Source of the DNA: Lichtheimia corymbifera B2541
Taxonomy: Eukaryota; Mucoromycota; Mucoromycetes; Mucorales; Lichtheimiaceae
DNA: 64,000 nt
Assembly (NCBI GenBank): GCA_000697475.1
Contig: JNEU01000814.1
Coordinates: 1-64,000, forward strand
Direction of reading: 5' to 3'
Numbering within the stretch: position 1 is the stretch's first letter; each line of letters opens with the position of its first letter. Shown here one piece after another: positions 53,211 to 64,000 of the stretch. The position numbers were made by a program, and so were the translations under genes. Under the pieces are notes generated by a model, which ran no database searches, was not told the DNA's origin, and saw only the letters and a list, made by a program, of their open reading frames with translations.

Positions 53211-56095
53211 ATGTCAACCACGATCTATTACGATTGGGTCCAAGTCGTCGATCCCATCTCTCATCGCACATTCTTTGCCAACCCTGTAAGAAGACGACAA
53301 CAAATAATGTTATATATATAGTCGTTTATTGATTAACCTTATGTAGACTACGGGAGAATGGCTAACCGACAAACCAGATTGCGGGACAATGTAAGTTATA
53401 TCGCATAATGAAGTATAGCCCATAAAGCATTATACCTAACGAGTTGACATTAGCAAACCTGTCGACCCTGAAGGCGAATGGTGGGAATTATGGGATGATA
53501 TCAAAAAGATGCCATATTACTATCATACAACGACCAATCAAACACGATGGATTCATCCTCCAGCACCTGTCATATCCTTGGTTAAGATTCAACAAGAGGT
53601 TAGTTATATATCTTGATCCCATTTCTTCTTTTTCTCCTACAATTCTCCTCTTGATCTCCCTGTCTCCTCCCCCCTTCTCTACAACCCCGCGCCATCAGGT
53701 TATTATATGTATGTGTATTGACATGTCATGTTGATCTCTAGTCCAACATTCAATTACATGTGGCACGACCTGCTGATGAAAGTTGCAGTCTACTTGATGA
53801 TACGATTCCCAAACGCAATAGCCGATCATTGGATTTGACACCCATGCGTACAACGGTTGTCCCACCTACCAGCAAACATCAACGTTCACCGTCCGATGGA
53901 ACCGGCAGTATACGACATGCTCCTTCTACTCCCACAAACACTACCACTGCAATGTGTCAACGACAAGATTCACAAAACTCATTATCGGATGTATTGCCTG
54001 GTAGCAGCTCTTCTGGTCTATTTGGTTTTAGATGGGCTCGTAAACAAAGCGTGGTATGTATAAAATTGCGGAATGCATAGCTGTCGTTGTACGCAGTAGT
54101 ACTGATTATGCAACTAGTGCTCCGAAGAAATTGCTGGACCTATGCGCCGTTTATCGACATTTTCCGCTCTTAAACATACAACACCTTGGAAGAATTTGGT
54201 CACACGATCTGTTGCAGTAAGCTCGCCGGTCAATAATCCAGGTAAGAATATGCAATACTTTTTTATTGTGATTGTAGTAGTAATAAATGACGATCATTAT
54301 TAGATGCAGCTGAAGTAATGCGACCTGGTGCTTCTTGTTCTTCAACCGATTCATGCATTGCGCATGGAGGATGTCTGCTGGATCAGGCTACCATCAACGA
54401 CCATGCTAATACTGCCACAACAACAATGATGATGATGGGAGGAGCAGGAGGAGAGACACGTAAAAAGTAAGTTGTGTGTGTTTCGTCTCATCAAAATCGA
54501 CATCACTGATTCTCATTTGCTCTAGACCAGCACTCCCTACCAATTTGCAACAAGAAATCACCCAGTTTGCTATTGATGGATTCGCCAAAAAATACTTTGC
54601 AACCCATAAGCGAGGATTGATCTTTCGACGACAAGTTCCCATGAATGAAATGTTGCAGTGGACACGCGATGGCATTAAACAACCTTTGATGATGTTGAAT
54701 CGCGATCTTCACAAGGACGCTCTAAAGTGCTTCAAGACGATCCAAACTATCATGGGTGATCGACCACGTCATCGACAATCAAGCGAGATTGAAGAATATC
54801 AATACATTCTAAGCTGTGGTATCAGCAAAGGCCAAATGCGAGATGAGATCTACGTCCAACTTTGCAAACAGTTGCACAAGAATCCAACCATGTAAATGAT
54901 TAAGGAGAGGGAAAGTTAGGAGGGTACACATATGACTGACTGAGACACACACACACAATCCATTTATAGCAAGAGCATTCAAAAAGGCTGGGAAATTTTA
55001 TGCGTGGTGAGCATGACTTTTCCTCCATCCAAGAATCTGGAATCCTATCTCAACAACTTTGTCGACCAACACAAGAAAATGACATGCGCCGACAAGGTGG
55101 ATATCATGAGTGAGCATGTGTCAAGAAAATTGGAACGTATATGTGCACGAGGAGCCAAGGGAAAAGTCTTGACGGCAGCTGAAATTGATCGAGCCAAGGT
55201 ACTGAATGATCTCCTAAAACATCCTTTTCTCCCCTTCTTCTTTTTATCTCTATGTCTGACCCATCTTGTGTGGATGTAGGAGGCACCCTTTAAACCTTCT
55301 GTCTTTGGTGAAAGCCTCGATTTGATCATGTCATTACCGATCCATTGCGATAATGGGCTCAAGTTACCCAAGATCGTGCCTTTTTTGGCAGATGCTGTGC
55401 TACAACTCAACGGCAAGCATTCGGAAGGCATTTTTCGTGTCCCTGGAGATGCAGAAGAAGTGACCGACTTGGTATGTAAGAAAGAGAGAGAGAGATGTAT
55501 CATGACAAGGTCGGCTGATACGGAATGAAACTTAAAAATATAGCGCATTCGCATTGAGAATGGCAACTACGACGCATGCGGTATCACGGATCCAAATGTT
55601 CCCGCATCACTACTCAAATATTGGTTACGCGACCTTGAAAAGCCACTGATTACTGAAGAATACTATGATAACTGCATCCAATGCGCCGAGAATCCTGAGG
55701 AAGCGATCGCTATCGTGAATGCATTACCTGAAGTGAACCGACGTATCGTCATGTACATGATTGCTTTTGTACAGGTTGGTTTTTTGATGACGAGATCCGG
55801 TGATGACATGCTGCTGCTGCTGCTGCTGCATCCATATGGACAAGTGACTCATTATCTTTTATAGGACTTTAATCAAGAAGATGTGACCCAATATACACGA
55901 ATGAATGTGCATAATCTTGCCATGGTGTATGCACCCAACTTTCTCCGATGTCCTTCAGACTCGCTTACCACCGTGTTTGAGAATTCAAAGTATGAACAAG
56001 CCTTTGTCAGGACCTTGATCACGAACCTCGAGACCGATAAACATGCTTGTGCTTATGCCGATATTTGCCCCACCGGGATCATCAAGAAGCATTAA
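53211..56095 (+). CDS. WW-MyTH4-RhoGAP protein (ARHGAP39/Vilse-like)
   Basis: This is predicted to switch off a Rho/Rac/Cdc42-type GTPase, tethered by WW and MyTH4 modules. Eleven exons were modelled: 53211-53285, 53347-53390, 53454-53598, 53742-54053, 54118-54241, 54304-54466, 54526-54891, 54970-55198, 55280-55471, 55544-55774 and 55865-56095 (703 residues). The order is a degenerate WW domain (DWVQVVDPISHRTFFANP), a second WW (WWELWDDIKKMPYYYHTTTN, then RWIHP), a Ser/Thr-rich linker, a MyTH4 domain (IQTIMGDRPRH, LSCGISKGQMRDEIYVQLCK), and a RhoGAP domain with the arginine finger in EGIFRVPGDAEEV and the VHNLAMVYAPNFLR block. The first WW carries Phe and Leu where the second Trp and Pro are expected. 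This order is the one known from animal Vilse. Confidence 0.94.
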
Positions 56096-56475
56096 TATCA
56101 TATAAGAATACCCCCAACCTCTCATATCATCATGCAACAATCATCATTAGCGTTACCCATTACCGTTTATATTTCATGTATTTGCTCCCATCGTTTCATC
56201 CACCACCATTCGTTTTCTCTCTCTCTCTAATGTAATACGCAGCAAGCAAGCATATCATTCTCTTTGCAACAAGTCCTTTCTCATGTGTGTGTGTGTGTAA
56301 TCTAGTGTTGTGCGAGGAACTCGATCTTCCAAAAATGGATAACTCACGCGCACAGGCTTCGTTTCTTTGCTCTTGTGGTGTCGTTTTTCTCTCTTTTCTC
56401 TCTTTCTTTCTTTCTCTTTGTTGTTGTGCCACACCATTCACTTTTTTCTTTTCGTGTGCTCGGCCACGTTGAAAC
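56096..56475. other. Spacer upstream of the KCTD-like BTB gene
   Basis: About 380 bp with a TC-rich leader-like stretch (CTCTTTTCTCTCTTTC) shortly before the ATG at 56476 and a short (TG)n run near 56286. It is likely the promoter and 5' leader of the BTB gene. Confidence 0.45.
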
Positions 56476-57916
56476 ATGGATCATGCCGAATATTGGACAC
56501 CCAACAATCCACACTCTCCCACACACAGGTCGCCCGAGTTACCACAGCGGACATTAACTGGCATCGTCATGGAGCAATACAACAGCAACAACGCATCGAG
56601 TGGCGAGGTGGCTCCCACTCCTACTACTACTGCTACTACTACTAATCACCATCATCATTATTACGTGCAACAAGAAAGACAGCAACGTCAATACCGTCAC
56701 TCTTTTGTGGATGAACAAGAACCACACTCTGCTGTACGTTTCCAGGAACAAAGTCCCACCACACCAGGACCTACAAGCGCTGGCGACCAACCACCTGCTT
56801 ATGATACAACCGCTTGTTACGAATCCACCACCACCACTTCTTCACTCTCCACACCTCTTTCGTCTTCAGGTCGACCCACTCGTTATGCGGGTGAACATTT
56901 GGATGAGCTCGATTTCACACGCCATGGCTACTATCGCCATGACGACGACGATCAAGTAGAACGACTTCGAAGCACGCTTTCAAGTCTCAACACTAATAGT
57001 GCTTGGGGCAGTGTATGGGATGGTATGGCACATACATTTATTCAATACATATCATTTCTTACATGAGCTATCTAGACTATCAACCCGAGTACAAGATGTT
57101 GCAAGAGACGTATTACACGAAAAAGAAAGATATCTTTGCCAACATGGAGATCACGATTCAAGATTTGAGAGAACTGGAAGCCAAGTTTGATAGGACAAAA
57201 GAAAACTTCCAAGGTCACCTGGCAACGGATTATAGCGAGTTGTGCCGTGGCCTTATGAACAAACGCAACCGACTCGATAGGGAAAAGGCTTCATTTGAGG
57301 CATCCACTGATCACAAGGCTCATGGTAAGCGAGTGACACAAAACTTGCACACCGTCCATCCACCTAACCCAGTATCATGTTTCATCTAGGAACAACCACT
57401 TTTCAGCAAACCGATAAGATCAAGCTCAATATCGGTGGAGAAGTTTATCAGGTAAATTTTTCAAACTTGGGAATGTTGCTTGTGTATGTGTATGATATTC
57501 ACATGCTTTGCCATAGACCTCTTTGAGCACCTTAAAAAAGGACGAAAACAGCTTATTGGCGACCATGTTTTCTGGACGTCATCGTTTGGTAGCCGAGGAG
57601 GATGGATCCTACTTTATTGACCGTGATCCACATTGCTTCCGGATGGTGCTCAACTATTTACGGGATTCAAGGGTATGTTATAAGCAGGTGCTTCTTTCCT
57701 CTTTCAGTCATAATGACTTTGTTTTTTTCTATGATAGATTCCACCCGCAGTGCTGCAAGATGATGCCTTATGCCAAGAGCTCTTGCAAGAGGTAGGTATA
57801 TCAATGACTCTTTGGAGAGACGTCCATGTACCTGACATTTTATCTACTACATATAGGCCAAATATTATCGTATTGAAGGTCTTGTCCGGCTTCTCGAACA
57901 TCACGAGGCGACATAA
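56476..57916 (+). CDS. BTB/T1-domain protein (KCTD-like)
   Basis: No specific gene name was recognised. Six exons were modelled: 56476-57022, 57076-57324, 57390-57451, 57517-57672, 57738-57791 and 57857-57916 (375 residues). The N-terminal about 180 residues are low-complexity (Thr, His, Gln, Ser runs) and carry PPAY, a WW-ligand motif. A coiled-coil-like stretch follows (IFANMEITIQDLRELEAKFD), then a tetramerisation-type BTB domain with the signature KIKLNIGGEVYQTSLSTL, FFIDRDP-like GSYFIDRDPHCFRMVLNYLR and a short C-terminal helix (AKYYRIEGLVRLLEHHEAT). KCTD proteins usually act as cullin-3 adaptors; whether this one does is unknown. The first intron must end at the second possible AG (57075), because the earlier one leads at once to a stop. 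Confidence 0.85.
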
Positions 57917-59068
57917 CATCCATCAAGTAAAAAAAGTTTACACACAAGCAACACCTTATACCATTTCTTTCCCTCTCAAAGTCTCTCTTATTTTATCCCC
58001 CATCATCTTATTATATATAAAAAGAAAACGAGATACCATCTTTCATCTTTCAGCTATTATAAGCACATAACAGCATGTTCCTGCTGGTGGTGGGAACAAC
58101 GACAAAGAGCACAGTGTGACACATTGTGTGAATGAATGTGATAGTCATTCATATGTATATACAAACAAACAACGAACCGTGCGCACACATAATAAATTGA
58201 ATACATAGTTTTCAAGGAGGGTGTTCTTGTTGATGCGATTGAGACCTTGCGTGATGCTGCTTCTGCATGCAGCCATGTGCAGCATCGTACATGTACTGCA
58301 ACAAACAAGAGCAGTAGCAATAGAGAGTGGTGGTGGTGGGTGGAGCAGCTTACTTTTTATCCAATGACAGATCGGTTGTACAAATGAACATTGACAATGT
58401 TCTTGGTGAAAGATATTCATTATGCATTTTATTTTAAAATGAAGAGTAGTTCTATGCTCAATGATCATAGCATAATTCGATTATGAATGTATGCAGGGAG
58501 TCACCATGAAAATGCTCATTGGTTTTACCCAAAGAGAAAGGGAGACCGAGCTGACAGCAGGATGTGCGCTGTGCTCGTCTCTGGTTTGTGTAGAATTGCG
58601 GCGTTCCAAAAGTGGAAACTGCATTTTGCTTTGGCTGGATCCATGGGATTAACAGATCGGAGCATTGATAAGATACATACATGTGGGGGCCCATAAGGAG
58701 AAGAGATAATACCGCCTTGGTGCAGGCACCTAATAATTTCATCGTGCACGTGGTGCTTAAAGGTAATCCATTGAATCAATGACAGACGTCTTTGTTATCC
58801 ATCACAACAACAACAACAACAACAATGCATCATGATAAGGACGATGATGTCAAGTCAAATACCGAGGGAAAAGTGATGCAGCCCATGTGTGCTATATTTT
58901 CCTCTTGCGATATTAGGTTAAGCGTCGATGGTATCAATTTTGGGATACGTGTTGTGTGGAGGTGTGTGGTGTGTGTGTGTGGTGTGTGTGCGACCAGGGC
59001 AAAAAATAGCATCCCGCGGAAATCAAGGAGGTCAAACCGCGGAACCTGTCAATCGGATTGGACACCAA
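57917..59068. other. Intergenic region upstream of GNA1
   Basis: About 1.15 kb, AT-rich, with a (CAA)n run near 58806 and a TG-rich stretch at about 58960-58990. Only short frames without domains were seen. Confidence 0.4.
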
Positions 59069-59076
59069 TATATAAA
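59069..59076 (+). promoter_or_regulatory. TATA box of GNA1
   Basis: TATATAAA lies 67 bp upstream of the ATG at 59143. An inverted CCAAT box (GATTGG) sits about 15 bp further upstream, at roughly 59056. This is a classic compact arrangement for a strongly expressed fungal gene. Confidence 0.6.
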
Positions 59077-59142
59077 GCAACAACGCATGCAACATCCTCC
59101 ATTTTGTTATATCTCTTTTTATTCATTCATAACATACACATC

Positions 59143-59878
59143 ATGGTTGCTGAAATCGCTCTCTTTGACGAATCCCTCATCTCTCCCCAAGTCCAAGCTG
59201 CTTTACCCGAAGGCTACACCTTGCGCCCTTTGCGCGCTAATGATTACGAACGCGGTTTCTTGAAGGTCTTGGAAGTCTTGACTGAAGTTGGTAACCAAAC
59301 CAAGGAAGAATGGATGGGTAAGTTGCTGCTTTATTACAAATGAATTTGGATGGCTCATATATAAACGAATTGTTTTTTTCATTAGAACGCTTCAATTATC
59401 TCAAGCAACACAACCATGAATGTAAGTGTCCTCTTGATCCATCCCACACACACACATGCATGCAAGTCCGACTTATACACTCTTTTGTCTTTTTTCTTTT
59501 GCAGATTTCACCATTGCCATTTGTGATGACCGCATCGACAAGGTGGTTGCTGCAGGCACTATCTTTGTTGAACGCAAATTTGTTCACAACAACGGTCTGG
59601 TTGGTCATATTGAAGACATTGCAGTAGACGGTCAACAACAAGGCAAGAAGCTTGGTCTACGCATTATCCAGGCACTCAAGTACATTGGTGCAAAGCGAAA
59701 CTGCTACAAGGGTAAGTTAAAGGGAGAAGGGACAAGGCTATGATAAGCTCACACCATCATCATCCTTGTTGTAGTCATCCTTGATTGCTCTGCAAAGAAC
59801 ATCCCATTCTATGAAAAGTGCGGTTTCACACAAAAGGAATACGAGATGGCCTGGTATGTCACCAAATCCAACTTGTAG
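59143..59878 (+). CDS. GNA1: Glucosamine 6-phosphate N-acetyltransferase
   Basis: GNA1 transfers acetyl from acetyl-CoA to glucosamine 6-phosphate, the second committed step to UDP-GlcNAc and hence to chitin/chitosan, GPI anchors and N-glycans. Four exons were modelled: 59143-59317, 59386-59421, 59505-59711 and 59775-59878 (173 residues; family members are about 150-180). The GNAT fold is evident: an N-terminal YTLRPLRANDYERGF strand-helix, the core strand VGHIEDIAVDGQQQGKKLG with the acetyl-CoA-binding QxxGKK/LG loop, and the closing NIPFYEKCGFTQKEYEMAWY stretch. A TATA box and a CCAAT box lie close upstream. The protein should be cytosolic and dimeric. Confidence 0.97.
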
Positions 59879-60634
59879 AGAACAACGGCATCAGACATCA
59901 CCCATATTACTGTACACAAACAACACACTACATGTCCATTTCCACTCGCCCTCGCCTTCTTCATATTCCCATCAACAACATCATGATCGTCATTCCATAA
60001 TACCAACCAGCTTCTCTCTTGTTTTTCCCTATTTGCTCTTTTCGCATCATTGATTTCTTTGCCACAACAATACAACCAAACGCATTTACAAACAAGCATA
60101 TATACTCGGCATGAGCTGCAAAAAGGTCCCTGAATGTGTGTGTATGTGCATCAACAAGGAGACTGTCAACGCATAGAGCCCCTGCACTTTAAAAAGGAAT
60201 CATCATCAATTGGGGTCCTGGTATCCATAGCAACAAGAGATATGATACATGTGGTCCCAAAAAATAGAGAACCTACTAGTCCGGTGCGTTATCCATGACT
60301 ATGAATTCTCCACGTGTGGAATAATGAGTGCCGCTATTGGGAAAGAAAGCGAGCCATACACCATCCACCTATTCTTTAATTCGTTGCTTACATATCCCTT
60401 TCATTGCACATGCTCCCCTTTGCTTTAGAAAAACCCCTTCCCGTGAACATTTACTGGCTCTCTCCCCGTTAACCCCATCCTACTACTCCTCTTTTATCCT
60501 ATTTCTTTTGTCACTGTTGTGTGTGTGTGTGAATCATTCTTCTTCTCCCTTTTTTTTCCTTTCACTACAATCTTTCCCGATCCTGTCCTCCTCTTTTGTT
60601 TGCCACCAAAGTACATCAAAGAATAGAGACAAAG
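59879..60634. other. Intergenic region between GNA1 and the acyltransferase
   Basis: About 750 bp, increasingly CT-rich towards the acyltransferase start, with a short (TG)n run near 60521. It should hold the acyltransferase promoter; no gene was recognised. Confidence 0.4.
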
Positions 60635-62264
60635 ATGGATCCCTTGTTTGAAAAGTTAGCAAGTTATATGGGCGGTCAAATCACAGGAGATCAACTCAAG
60701 TTGATTACTTGTATCCTATCAACGTATCCAAGTGCACTTCTCTATCGTCGACTCCCACCCGATCAGCCCATGATCAAGCACATATTCTCTATTGCATTCA
60801 CTGTATTATCCATGGTGGGTGTATTACGGCTATATGAAGGCTTTCTCCACATCTCCATGACTTGCTTGGTTACGTACATCTTCATGAAGTATTACGACGG
60901 TAAAAACGGCCCCTGGATCAATTTTGTGCTTGTCATGACAAGCATGGCTGCATGGTAAGTTTTTGTAGTAGCATTGAAAAGGGAATACAATAATGGCTGA
61001 TTGTATATTATAAACCAGCCATATTGATCGTCAAATGAAGGGCGTGGAAGGTGATGGCGAATTGGATTACTCTGGTGCATTAATGATTGTATCGATCAAA
61101 CTATCATCTTTTGGATTCAACATACGAGATGGAAGGATGGGTGCTGTCACCGATTACAACAAGCGTATGCAGATCAAGCAGTATCCAAGTTGGATCGAGT
61201 ATTTTGGTTGGATCTTCTTTTTTGGTGGTTTCCTTACAGGTCCAACATGCGAGTACATGGATTACATTCGTTACACGCATTACTTTTTCTTATCCAAAGA
61301 TGCACACTTGTCACCATGGCCTGCTACCATGCGTGTGCTTGCAAAGAGCTTGGTCATTATCCTGTTTTTGACTTTGGTGGCACCCTCCTACAGCTTTGTC
61401 CTTGCCCTGGAACCCAGCTTTGCAGCACAATCCTTTTTGAAAAGGTAAAAAAAATAAGCATCATCTGTATTATTGATCTCCTTTATTTATGCACACACAT
61501 GATATGATAGACTTTGGTTTGTGTTCGTGGGTGCCACATCTACGCGATGCAAATACTATTGTGTATGGTCTCTTTCTGAAGGAAGCTGCATTTTGAGTGG
61601 ATTTGGATACAATGGCATGGATACCAAAACAGGGCAACATCGATGGGATAGACTAAGCAACTATAAGCTACGCTATTGCGAACTCGCCGACTCTTACAAA
61701 TCGCTCACCAACAACTGGAATATTGGCGCTAATCATTGGCTGAAGCATTATGTCTATGTGCGTCTCGTTCCTCCCAACACCAAGCCCACCACCTTAGCAA
61801 CCATCATCACTTATGTCGTTTCCAGCGTATGGCATGGTTTTCACCCTGGTTATTATTGTAAGTGTGCTGATATCCCTTGGAAATGGATGCATGAATTGTA
61901 ATACCGGTGTCCACTTTTAGTATTGTTCATCAGCACAGGTCTTTATCAAATGCTGGGTCGTCGTATTCGTCGATGTGTTCGACCCCTTGTCATGTCGCCT
62001 GATGGCAAGGATCCACTTCCAGTGTTGAAGCCAGTGTACGATGTATTGGGTATTATATTCACTGTGGGCACTGTCAATTTCTTGGTACCGCCTTTTGATT
62101 TGCTGTATTGGTCGCGTACGTGTCAAGTATGGCGTGCATTGAATTTCTTCCATGTATGGGTGTATGTCATTGGATGGGCAATGGTATTGATGGCTGAACC
62201 TATCCTGCTGGAACGTCAAAAGGCACGTCAACCAAAAGTAGTTCCACAAAAAGCCAAGCAATAA
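60635..62264 (+). CDS. ALE1: MBOAT lysophospholipid acyltransferase (ALE1-like)
   Basis: This is a multi-spanning ER enzyme that re-acylates lysophospholipids with acyl-CoA (Lands cycle). Four exons were modelled: 60635-60954, 61019-61444, 61511-61857 and 61921-62264 (478 residues). Hydrophobic segments alternate with loops throughout. Family landmarks are DYSGALMIVSIKLSSFGFNI, FFGGFLTGPTCEYMDY, the NHWLKHYVYVRL block with the conserved Asn-His-Trp, and SSVWHGFHPGYY carrying the catalytic His. The C terminus is basic and Lys-rich (PQKAKQ), compatible with ER retention. The start is the first ATG in frame, after a CT-rich leader. The DPM2 gene converges with a gap of only 35 bp between stops. 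Confidence 0.94.
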
Positions 62265-62299
62265 AGAGTGTCTCTCAATATCATCAACATCCACACATT

Positions 62300-62725
62300 T
62301 TATTTGGCCTTTTTCGTCTGTGCATTTTTGCTCTTTGCCATAGCTAATCCTAAGAAGCTAAATATCACCGTCAAACCCACAATGAGAATCACCAATGGTA
62401 TACGAATAGCATATTCCCAAGGTGGAAAGTAGTTTTGTAAAGGATGGTCTTCATCGACAAATGGCTATCATCATCATCCATATCAGTGCCTTGTTCTTTC
62501 CCTCCCCCCAAATCCAATTGAAACATACCATCACAAGAGACCACAACGTATAATATACAAAGATAGCAATTGCTGAAAAGAACGCTACAGCGCCAACTGC
62601 CTTGTCTGTGCCTGTGCTCTACAATGAAAAAAAGTCGTGTCAGGATGATCCGAAACAGAGCACCCAATGGGCCCAATGCACAATAAAGGGGGCGATTCCA
62701 TTCCAATTCGAACAAGGCTTACCAT
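62300..62725 (-). CDS. DPM2: Dolichol-phosphate mannosyltransferase subunit 2 (DPM2)
   Basis: DPM2 is a small ER membrane subunit that stabilises the dolichol-phosphate mannose synthase and supports GPI-GlcNAc transferase, feeding N-glycosylation, O-mannosylation and GPI synthesis. Three exons were modelled: 62723-62725, 62529-62618 and 62300-62464 (85 residues; human DPM2 has 84). Exon 1 is exactly the ATG, followed at once by a GTAAGC donor. The protein begins STGTDKAVGAVAFFSAIAI, has two membrane helices separated by a short loop (PFVDEDHPLQNYFPPWEYA) and ends with a Lys-rich tail (KNAQTKKAK) resembling an ER-retrieval signal. Both introns are GT-AG. The gene is easily missed by frame-based finders because every exon is short. 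Confidence 0.93.
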
Positions 62726-63291
62726 GACTGTATTGGTAAAGGATTGACAATTGTACACACAAAGAGAGTGAGAAAGAAAGAAAGAAAGAGAGCGAACGTG
62801 TGGTGGTAAAGTGAAAAGCGCGGCAGGTGAGGGAAAAGCAATTAATGGCAGGTATGGAGGGGAGCACTGAGTGCCAAATGGACCTATTTGGTTGGATGAG
62901 AAAGCTATTCAAAGCGCCCTTTTCAAAATCGCTGCTGCTGCTGTCAAATCATAAACCAGAAGCAATCATGCATCGTCCTTTGTGATCTCCTTGTTTGCTT
63001 CAGAACACAAAAAAAGCACCTGATGTTTACACCTTCCTCTTCTTGGTCATATAACAGTCGCACAGACTTATACTTGTATAATGATTCATGATATATTCTT
63101 TTCATTTTGACAAAAGTACAAACATGAGTGGGAAAAAAAGTGGCTAGGTATGCGGTGGATGGGGGATGATGAAGGAGGTTGGTATATTGAAGCAATTGCT
63201 TATGCACGCTTTTGGTATGAATGTATATGCAAGATGAGAGAGAGAGAAAAAAGTTGGATATACGGCAAAAACGACCGAGAAAAGAGCTCTT
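62726..63291. other. Intergenic region upstream of DPM2
   Basis: About 560 bp between two minus-strand genes, with an (AAAG)n-like purine stretch at about 62768-62794 and a GAGAGAGA run near 63237. It should hold the DPM2 promoter and the 3' end of the next gene. Confidence 0.4.
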
Positions 63292-63863
63292 TCACGGGGT
63301 TGTGGCCCAAATTGCAATCATTATGTCCTTCCAAAACGTAAATGTGGCTTCCGAGCTTGATAATCGACAAGGTAACTCGTCGTCGTCGTCTTCCTTGATG
63401 CATGCATCATCCTTGTTGTCATGGTGTTCTTTGTTCTCTAGTTGTTGAGATCGCGTCTTTGTCTTTTGTGCAGTGGGGCAATCGATGCATCGAGTTGATA
63501 ATGATTTTTCCTTGGTAACGAAGAGCCCAGTGTTGGGTGAAAAGGCCTTGTCGGATGTATTAGTTTCATAAGCTGTTGTCTGCATAATGGAGGGAAAAAG
63601 TGGGTAAAGAAGAGAAATAAAATAATCAGCGACCCGAACACCTGGCGCTTTTATTATCACACAGTAGGAGTGAGAAAAAAAGGAGTGCAAAAGATATGGT
63701 TGGTAGAAAAACTCACCCGCATTTCCGCGCAACAAATGTCTTTCCCGGTACAGCCGCGACCCGAATACCCGCCCTTTTGACTCACCACGAGTTCACCATT
63801 GTTGACACTTGTTGCATGGCTCAATCGGAACAACACCGGATCCTCGAGGCACAATAACTGCAT
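63292..63863 (-). CDS. Hypothetical protein, two exons (5' end uncertain)
   Basis: Not recognised. Exon 1 (63717-63863) and exon 2 (63292-63579) join in phase 0 through a GTGAGT donor and an ATGCAG acceptor, giving 144 residues. The first part has a Gly/Cys-rich stretch (GGYSGRGCTGKDICCAEMR). The second is acidic and Lys-rich (DDACIKEDDDDELP) and ends in a hydrophobic FTFWKDIMIAIW segment before the stop. The proposed start ATGCAG at 63863 could equally be an AG acceptor, in which case more coding exons lie beyond the window edge. Coding is supported only by the clean splice and frame agreement. Confidence 0.4.
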
Positions 63864-64000
63864 TTACTTATTGATCTCCTTTCGTAGTGATTCAATGGTT
63901 TATGTATTCATATCAATATCGCGGGGGAAGAATTACAAATGCAAAGCTAGTACTAGTTGGATCCTACACCACCGCAGTAACATGTATGTCTGCTGTGACA
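63864..64000. other. Window edge
   Basis: The last 137 bp upstream of the hypothetical gene. A short frame on the minus strand just before its ATG hints at possible further exons, but nothing can be supported. Confidence 0.3.

Overview
The window is nuclear DNA from a filamentous fungus, most likely an early-diverging Mucoromycota/Mucorales species. This is inferred from many short introns (about 50-140 bp, nearly all GT-AG), compact genes, AT-rich spacers, and a gene set that includes an AreA-type GATA factor, a Csr1-like Sec14 protein, a kelch membrane protein, a WW-MyTH4-RhoGAP protein and a KCTD-like BTB protein. No rRNA, tRNA or CRISPR array was recognised. Exon models were built by hand from splice signals and reading frame. 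Every spliced model has a length that is a multiple of three, but none has been checked against transcripts.

Layout. 1-9.6 kb is a repeat-rich block without an intact gene. It holds a nested palindrome (318-1612), a decayed and internally duplicated gene-like tract (about 2425-6670) and one copy of a dispersed repeat (about 7085-9530). 9.75-31.8 kb is a gene block: glycine dehydrogenase (-), U2AF large subunit (+), ERB1/BOP1 (-), a Csr1-like Sec14 protein (+), a METTL21-type methyltransferase (+), an F-box protein (+), TRM1 (+) and mitochondrial ClpX (-). 32.7-35.0 kb holds a signal-anchored kelch protein (-). 35.6-40.2 kb is a second repeat island with another copy of the dispersed repeat, an inverted partial copy and flanking direct repeats. 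40.6-63.9 kb is a second gene block: an AVT-type amino acid transporter (+), an AreA/NIT2-type GATA factor (-), a DH-PH-CNH RhoGEF (+), a WW-MyTH4-RhoGAP protein (+), a KCTD-like BTB protein (+), GNA1 (+), an ALE1-type MBOAT acyltransferase (+), DPM2 (-) and an unrecognised small protein (-).

Functional links. U2AF serves splicing and ERB1 serves 60S ribosome assembly. TRM1, glycine dehydrogenase and ClpX all have mitochondrial-type N termini. The adjacent RhoGEF and RhoGAP act in opposite directions on Rho GTPases. GNA1 (UDP-GlcNAc for chitin and GPI), DPM2 (dolichol-phosphate mannose) and the acyltransferase all feed wall, glycan and membrane synthesis at the ER. The GATA factor and the amino acid transporter both belong to nitrogen and amino acid homeostasis. 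The most unusual structures are the nested palindrome, the repeat family that connects both repeat islands, and a DPM2 gene whose first coding exon is only the start codon.
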